Shown here: in pieces, positions 59,741 to 64,000 of the stretch
Position numbering within the stretch: the stretch's first letter is position 1
Layout: each line of letters opens with the position of its first letter
Assembly (NCBI RefSeq): GCF_002742625.1
Contig: NZ_PEBF01000001.1
Coordinates: 1,054,001 to 1,118,000 of the forward strand
DNA length: 64,000 bases
Direction: 5' to 3'
DNA from: Caulobacter sp. FWC2
GTDB lineage: Bacteria > Pseudomonadota > Alphaproteobacteria > Caulobacterales > Caulobacteraceae
Position numbers and translations under genes: made by a program
Notes under the pieces: generated by a model
Told to the model about the DNA's origin: nothing
Database searches by the model: none
The model's input: the letters and a program-made list of their open reading frames with translations, nothing else

Positions 59741-60358
59741 CTAGTTAGGGCTCCATTCCGTGGTGATCGCCCCCACATCGGGGCGCACGCGCTCCTGCGG
59801 CGGCTCGGTCGCCGTGCCCAGATAGAGGTAGCCGGCGACCTGCTCGCCTTCGGCCAGACCCAGGATCGCCGTCGCGCGCGGGTCGTAGCTGTACCAGTCG
59901 GTGATCCAGTTGGCCCCCCAGCCGAGCGCGGCGGCGGCCAGCAGCATCTGGTGGCAGACCGCCGAGGCGCTCTGGCGCTGTTCCCACTCGGGGATCTCGC
60001 CGGGCATGAAGCGCGAGATCACGGCGACGGCGACCGGCGGGCGGGTCAGCTTGCGCAGGGCGGCGTTCGCCTTGGCCGGGTTGGCCTGGCTGTCGGCCAG
60101 TTGGGTGATCTGCTCGGCGAACGTGTTCTTGGCCGCGCCTCTCAGGATCACGAACCGCCACGGGGCCAGCTTGCCATGGTCGGGCACCCGGGCGGCGATG
60201 CGCAGGAGGTCGGCCAGTTGGATGTCGTCCGGCCCCGGGGCGGCCAGGCTCATGGCCGAAGCCGAGCGGCGCTTGGCCAGGAAGGCGACGACTTCGGGCG
60301 ACGCCTCGATCGGCAGCGTCTCGGCGAATTCGGGGGCGGCGGGAACGGAAGCGGCCAA
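59741..60358 (-). CDS. Nitroreductase family protein
   Basis: 205 residues; no ATG is available, so TTG 60,358 is likely, with GGAG eight bases before. Flavin-binding features: FLAKRRSASAMSL, DHGKLAPWRFVIL, QRQSASAVCHQMLL, AAAALGWGANWI. It reduces nitro compounds, quinones or enals with FMN and NAD(P)H. It lies divergent from the Nudix gene. Confidence 0.9.
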   Translation of the reverse strand: MAASVPAAPEFAETLPIEASPEVVAFLAKRRSASAMSLAAPGPDDIQLADLLRIAARVPDHGKLAPWRFVILRGAAKNTFAEQITQLADSQANPAKANAALRKLTRPPVAVAVISRFMPGEIPEWEQRQSASAVCHQMLLAAAALGWGANWITDWYSYDPRATAILGLAEGEQVAGYLYLGTATEPPQERVRPDVGAITTEWSPN

Positions 60359-60433
60359 GACGATGTCTCCGAAGCGTTATAAGCCCGATCAACTATGGCC
60401 GCCGAGCGGCCGCCACAAGTCGCGAGCCCTCGC

Positions 60434-61057
60434 ATGTCCGAAAAGCCCGGCCCTCCTAAGCCTATTTGGCTGAAGCCGCACGGAAAGCCCTGGGGCGTCT
60501 CGTCCCGTCAAGTCGTGTACGACAACCCGTGGATCACCCTGACCGAGTATCAGGCCATCGCCCCGACGGGCCGGCCGGCGCTATACGGCAAGGTGGGGTT
60601 CAAGAACCAGGCGATCGGCGTCGTGCCGCTGCACGCGGACGGCACGGTGACGCTGGTCGGACAGAACCGCTTCTCGCTCGCCAACTACAGCTGGGAGCTG
60701 CCCGAGGGCGGTGCGCCGCACGGCGAGGATCCGCTGGACGGGGCCAAGCGCGAACTGGCCGAGGAGGTGGGCCTTCAGGCCGCCGACTGGCGTCAGATCC
60801 TGCGGATGGAGCTTTCCAACTCGGTGACTGACGAGATCGCCTACGGCTTCCTGGCCATGGAGCTGTCGCCCACCCAGACCGCGCCGGACGAGACCGAGGA
60901 CCTAGCCGTCGCCCGCGTGCCGTTCGGCGAGGCGCTGGAGGCGGCGGTCGCCGGCCACATGCCGGACGCAATTACGGTGGCGTTACTGCTCCGGACGCAC
61001 CATATGGCCGTTCGAGGGGAACTGCCGGCCGAGTTGGCGGCTCTCATCCTGGAATAG
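60434..61057 (+). CDS. Nudix hydrolase (ADP-ribose pyrophosphatase-like)
   Basis: 207 residues from ATG 60,434. The Nudix box is complete: G-x5-E (GGAPHGE), then x7, REL, x, EE, x, GL (REL-A-EEVGL). NYSWELPEGG just before it is typical of ADP-sugar pyrophosphatases. It likely hydrolyses ADP-ribose or related sugars. It ends before a strong terminator. Confidence 0.92.
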   Translation: MSEKPGPPKPIWLKPHGKPWGVSSRQVVYDNPWITLTEYQAIAPTGRPALYGKVGFKNQAIGVVPLHADGTVTLVGQNRFSLANYSWELPEGGAPHGEDPLDGAKRELAEEVGLQAADWRQILRMELSNSVTDEIAYGFLAMELSPTQTAPDETEDLAVARVPFGEALEAAVAGHMPDAITVALLLRTHHMAVRGELPAELAALILE

Positions 61058-61118
61058 CCGGCGTTCGTCGCGTCGGGGGAGCATTTCTTATCAAGATGCT
61101 CTATGAGTACCGCCTGCT

Positions 61119-61170
61119 GGGCCTGTCCGGTCAGATGAAATCTGAACCGGATAAACAGGCCCAAGTTTTT
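61119..61170 (+). terminator. Extended intrinsic terminator after the Nudix gene
   Basis: A long imperfect stem (GGGCCTG ... CAGGCCC, with inner CCGGTCAGAT / TCTGAACCGG and GAAA loop) is followed by AAGTTTTT. It ends the Nudix transcript and lies ahead of the cysE leader. Confidence 0.8.
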
Positions 61171-61176
61171 AGGTCG

Positions 61177-61217
61177 GAGCGCATGTCGAAACCGCTCGCG
61201 GTTTCGCTTATGCGCTC
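61177..61217 (+). promoter_or_regulatory. Two-stem hairpin in the cysE leader
   Basis: Outer arms GAGCGCAT / ATGCGCTC and inner arms GAAACCG / CGGTTTC with a CTCG loop, joined by short internal bulges. It ends 18 bases before the cysE start and just before its GGGAGAG site. No T-run follows, so it is a leader structure rather than a terminator. Confidence 0.6.
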
Positions 61218-61234
61218 GGGGAAGGGAGAGCCCG

Positions 61235-62065
61235 ATGGCCAAGCCTCTGGAAGTCGTGACGTCGGAGACGGACACCCCCGTCTGGGTGGCGCTGCGCAAC
61301 CAGGCCGAACACGCGGCCAAGGCCGAGCCGGCCCTGGCGTCGCTGCTGAACGCGGTGATCCTGAGCCACGATAATCTGGCCGACGCCCTGACCTTCCAGC
61401 TTGCCCGCAAGCTGGGCGACCAGGAGATGCGGGCGATGACGGCGCGCGAGTTCGCAGCCGACGCCTTCAAGAGCGATCCCAGCCTGGTCGAGGCCGCCGA
61501 GGCCGACCTTCGCGCCGTGTTCGAGCGCGATCCGGCCTGCAAGGGCTATGTCCAGCCGTTCCTGTTCTTCAAGGGCTTCCTGGCCCTGCAGACCCATCGC
61601 GTGTCGCACTGGCTGTGGAACGAGGGTCGCGAGACCCTGGCCTTCTATCTGCAGAGCCGCGCCAGCGAGATCTTCCAGGTCGACATCAACCCGGCCGCCA
61701 GGATCGGCAAGGGCGTGTTCATCGACCACGGCACCGGCATCGTCATCGGCGAGACCGCGGTGGTGGGCGATGACGTCTCGATGCTGCACGGCGTGACCCT
61801 GGGCGGCACCGGCGCCGAACGCGGCGACCGTCACCCCAAGATCGGCAACGGCGTCCTGTTGGGCGCGGGCGCCAAGGTGCTGGGCAACATCACGGTCGGC
61901 GACTACGCGAAGATCGCCTCGGGCTCGGTGGTGCTGCGCCCCGTGCCGGCCCACTGCACCGCGGCCGGCGTGCCCGCCCGCCTGGTCAACTGCCCCACCT
62001 GCGAGGAGCCGGCCCGGACCATGGACCACACCCTGGCTGAGACCGTCTATTCGTACGAAATCTGA
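61235..62065 (+). CDS. cysE: Serine O-acetyltransferase
   Basis: 276 residues. The N-terminal helical SATase domain (to ~150) and the C-terminal left-handed beta-helix (hexapeptide repeats) are both complete: FIDHGTGIVIGETAVVGDD and SMLHGVTLGGTG carry the active-site His. It makes O-acetylserine for cysteine synthesis. GGGAGAG precedes the ATG. Cysteine feedback is known in the family; here a hairpin leader may add control. Confidence 0.96.
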   Translation: MAKPLEVVTSETDTPVWVALRNQAEHAAKAEPALASLLNAVILSHDNLADALTFQLARKLGDQEMRAMTAREFAADAFKSDPSLVEAAEADLRAVFERDPACKGYVQPFLFFKGFLALQTHRVSHWLWNEGRETLAFYLQSRASEIFQVDINPAARIGKGVFIDHGTGIVIGETAVVGDDVSMLHGVTLGGTGAERGDRHPKIGNGVLLGAGAKVLGNITVGDYAKIASGSVVLRPVPAHCTAAGVPARLVNCPTCEEPARTMDHTLAETVYSYEI

Positions 62066-62080
62066 TTGGGCGAGATCTCT

Positions 62081-62863
62081 GTGCGATCCCTCCTGCGTAG
62101 CCTGAACGGCCTCGTCCTCGCCGCTGCTCTTCTGGTTGGCGCGCCCGCGCTCGCCGCCACCGCGCCGGTCGGCGGCTACACCGTCGTGAAGGCCTATCCG
62201 CACGATACCGCCGCCTTCACCGAAGGTCTGTTCTACCGCGACGGCTTCATCTTCGAGAGCACGGGCCTGAAGGGCCGGTCGTTCATTCGCAAGTGGAACC
62301 TGGAGACCGGCGTCTCCGAGCAGGAGCGCATCGTCGACAGCCGCTATTTCGGCGAGGGCATCGTCGACTGGAAGAACCGGCTCTACGAGCTGACCTGGAC
62401 CGATGAGACCGGGATCATCTACGACATCGACACCTTCGAGCGGATCGGCGAGTTCAGCTATCCGGGCGAGGGCTGGGCCCTGACCCGCGACGACAAGCGG
62501 ATCATGATGAGCGACGGCACCTCGTTCATCCGGTTCCTGGATCCTGAAACCCTGAAAGAGACCGGCCGCATCGAGGTCACCGACCATGGCGTGCCGGTGC
62601 GCAATCTCAACGAGCTGGAATGGGTGAAGGGCGAGCTGCTGGCCAATGTCTGGCAGACGACCCGCATCGCCCGCATCGACGTCAAGACCGGCAATGTCAC
62701 GGGCTGGATCGAACTGGCGGGCCTGCTGAAGGAGGCCGGGGTCACGGGCACGCGCGACGATGTGCTGAACGGCATCGCCTATGACGCCGCCGGCGACCGC
62801 CTGTTCGTCACCGGCAAGCTGTGGCCCAAGCTGTTCGAGATTAAATTGTCGTCGCCGCAATAG
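62081..62863 (+). CDS. Glutaminyl-peptide cyclotransferase, exported
   Basis: 260 residues from GTG 62,081 (RSLLRSLNGLVLAAALLVGA), the start that gives a clean signal peptide. The five-bladed propeller matches the bacterial family: HDTAAFTEGLFYRDGFIFEST, NRLYELTWTDETGIIYD, NLNELEWVKGELLANVW and GIAYDAAGDRLFVTGK. It makes N-terminal pyroglutamate in the periplasm. It directly follows cysE. Confidence 0.9.
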   Translation: MRSLLRSLNGLVLAAALLVGAPALAATAPVGGYTVVKAYPHDTAAFTEGLFYRDGFIFESTGLKGRSFIRKWNLETGVSEQERIVDSRYFGEGIVDWKNRLYELTWTDETGIIYDIDTFERIGEFSYPGEGWALTRDDKRIMMSDGTSFIRFLDPETLKETGRIEVTDHGVPVRNLNELEWVKGELLANVWQTTRIARIDVKTGNVTGWIELAGLLKEAGVTGTRDDVLNGIAYDAAGDRLFVTGKLWPKLFEIKLSSPQ

Positions 62864-63001
62864 CTGGCGGAACCACGTTCGAGGGCTGGCGTTTATCTCA
62901 TGTCCGCCCCTCTACGCCCCCCCGACCTAGTGGGCGGACCTGGGCCCCGGCAGCGTAACGCGCCGGGGCCCACCCCTATGTGGGGTATGGTTTCTTCTCG
63001 A

Positions 63002-63163
63002 TCAGCCCTGCTTGGCGCAGGCGACGAGGGCGGGTTTCTTCAGTGAGATTTCATCGACCTGCGACGGCCGCTTGGCTGTGACGCCGTAGATCACCCCCGT
63101 CCAGATCGCCATCAGGGCCAGGACTTGGAGCAGGGTGATGCGGTGCGGGGCGGCGGCGGGCAT
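63002..63163 (-). CDS. Small single-pass membrane protein (53 aa)
   Basis: 53 codons on the minus strand from ATG 63,163 to TGA 63,002, too short for usual gene-length cut-offs. One membrane helix (LLQVLALMAIWTGVIYGV) is followed by a basic, Cys-containing tail (TAKRPSQVDEISLKKP; ALVACAKQG). It lies in the gap between the cyclase and LysR genes, divergent from the latter. Coding is plausible but not proven. Confidence 0.5.
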   Translation of the reverse strand: MPAAAPHRITLLQVLALMAIWTGVIYGVTAKRPSQVDEISLKKPALVACAKQG

Positions 63164-63236
63164 GGGCGCGACTATCCATCGGTTGCGCGCGCTCGGATAA
63201 CGACTTATCGGTCGGGCTTCTGTGAGGTTTAATCAC

Positions 63237-64000
63237 ATGGCCCGCCGTCAGCTCCCCTCCCTGAACGCCTTGCGCGCCTTCGAGGCGTTTGGCCGCCACG
63301 GCCGAATGACCCTGGCCGCCGACGAGCTGTGCGTGACCCACGGCGCGGTCAGCCGCCAGATCCGCCAGCTGGAAGAGCATCTGGGCGTCGCCCTGACCGA
63401 AGGGCCGCGTACGCGACTGCGCATGACCGAAGCCGGGCTGAAACTGGCCCAGGCCCTGTCGCCGGCCTTCGACCAGATCGAGGCGGCCGTACCACGTCCG
63501 GTCCAGGCCGGCCCCAGGCCGCTGGTCGTCTCCTGCCTGCCGACCTTCGCCATGAAGTGGCTGATCCCGCGCCTGCCGGTCTTTCAGGCGGCGCATCCCG
63601 ACATCCCGGTGCGGGTGGCTGAGTCCAATGGCCCCTTCGACTTCAAGGGGGACGGCGTCGACCTGGCCATCCGCATGCGGTTCCTGGGCGACCACCATTC
63701 CGACGACTCCGAGGTCACGCCCTTCATGGAGCACTTCCACGGCCCGGTCATGGCCCCGGAGCTGGCGCGCAAGGGCATGACCCTGGACGAGATCTGCGCC
63801 ATGCCGCGCCTGTTGACCCGCACCTTCGTCGAGAGCTGGTCCGACTGGACCCGAAACCGGGATCTCGCATCGATCCCCGATCCGGTCAGCACCCAGGAGT
63901 TCGACCACTACTTCTACATGCTCGAAGGTGCGGCGGCTGGCCTGGGCGTTGCCATCGGCCCGTGGTCGTTCGTACAGCGCGATCTGGCCAGCGGACGGCT
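63237..64000 (+). CDS. LysR-type transcriptional regulator (GcvA-like), partial
   Basis: Starts at ATG 63,237 and runs off the right edge (254 codons visible). N-terminal helix-turn-helix: LPSLNALRAFEAFGRHG, LAADELCVTHGAVSRQIRQLE, LGVALTEGPRTRL, typical of the GcvA group. The substrate domain follows (CLPTFAMKWLIPRLPVFQ). It probably controls a neighbour outside the window or the small divergent gene. Confidence 0.93.
   Translation, partial: MARRQLPSLNALRAFEAFGRHGRMTLAADELCVTHGAVSRQIRQLEEHLGVALTEGPRTRLRMTEAGLKLAQALSPAFDQIEAAVPRPVQAGPRPLVVSCLPTFAMKWLIPRLPVFQAAHPDIPVRVAESNGPFDFKGDGVDLAIRMRFLGDHHSDDSEVTPFMEHFHGPVMAPELARKGMTLDEICAMPRLLTRTFVESWSDWTRNRDLASIPDPVSTQEFDHYFYMLEGAAAGLGVAIGPWSFVQRDLASGR

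Overview
The window looks like the chromosome of a Caulobacter-like alphaproteobacterium interrupted by a defective siphovirus prophage. The organism call is inference. It rests on very GC-rich host DNA, frequent GTG/TTG starts, ATGA/TAATG gene overlaps, and the host gene set: caa3-type oxidase with fused subunits I and III, TonB receptor, TorF-like porin, extensin-like protein, LytTR two-component pair. No rRNA or other definitive marker is present.

Positions 1 to about 27,500 are prophage, visibly less GC-rich than the flank. Structural genes lie on the minus strand and run from right to left: small terminase, remnants of a second gene and of the portal, prohead protease, HK97-type capsid, connector and head-tail genes, tail tube, lambda G/GT-type chaperones with a -1 frameshift site, tape measure, lambda M/L/K-like tip genes, a fused I-J tip protein, and several fibre proteins. 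The last is a Tyr/Ser/Thr/Trp-rich protein that runs off the left edge. An IS3-family element (about 20,390-21,664) sits where the large terminase and the portal N-terminus should be, so this phage probably cannot package DNA by itself. The right arm holds a short tyrosine recombinase, small cargo genes (Hjc-like nuclease, DUF3768, NUMOD3 protein) and a large serine recombinase. That recombinase lies directly beside a radC gene that is cut before its catalytic domain, so radC is the likely attachment site. The other half of radC should lie at the far prophage end, outside the window. Nine copies of an AT-rich motif (TAAATA on the minus strand) precede prophage genes and may be late promoters.

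From 27,492 to the end is host DNA. It holds: map, a small lipoprotein gene and sfsA; a CinA-like protein and an XRE regulator; tRNA-Leu(TAA); a HxlR/SnoaL pair with an SDR-hydrolase chimera; DUF3008 and extensin-like genes; two small membrane proteins and a sorbosone-dehydrogenase-like lipoprotein; a caa3 oxidase cluster with several c-type cytochromes and a b561; an amidohydrolase and an S9 peptidase (both exported); the methionine importer metN-metI...metQ; a GntR-TonB receptor-MFS uptake locus with a palindromic operator over the GntR start codon; a porin; an SDR; queF; a LytS/LytTR pair; a nitroreductase; a Nudix hydrolase; cysE with a structured leader; a glutaminyl cyclase; a 53-codon membrane peptide; and a partial LysR-type regulator at the right edge.
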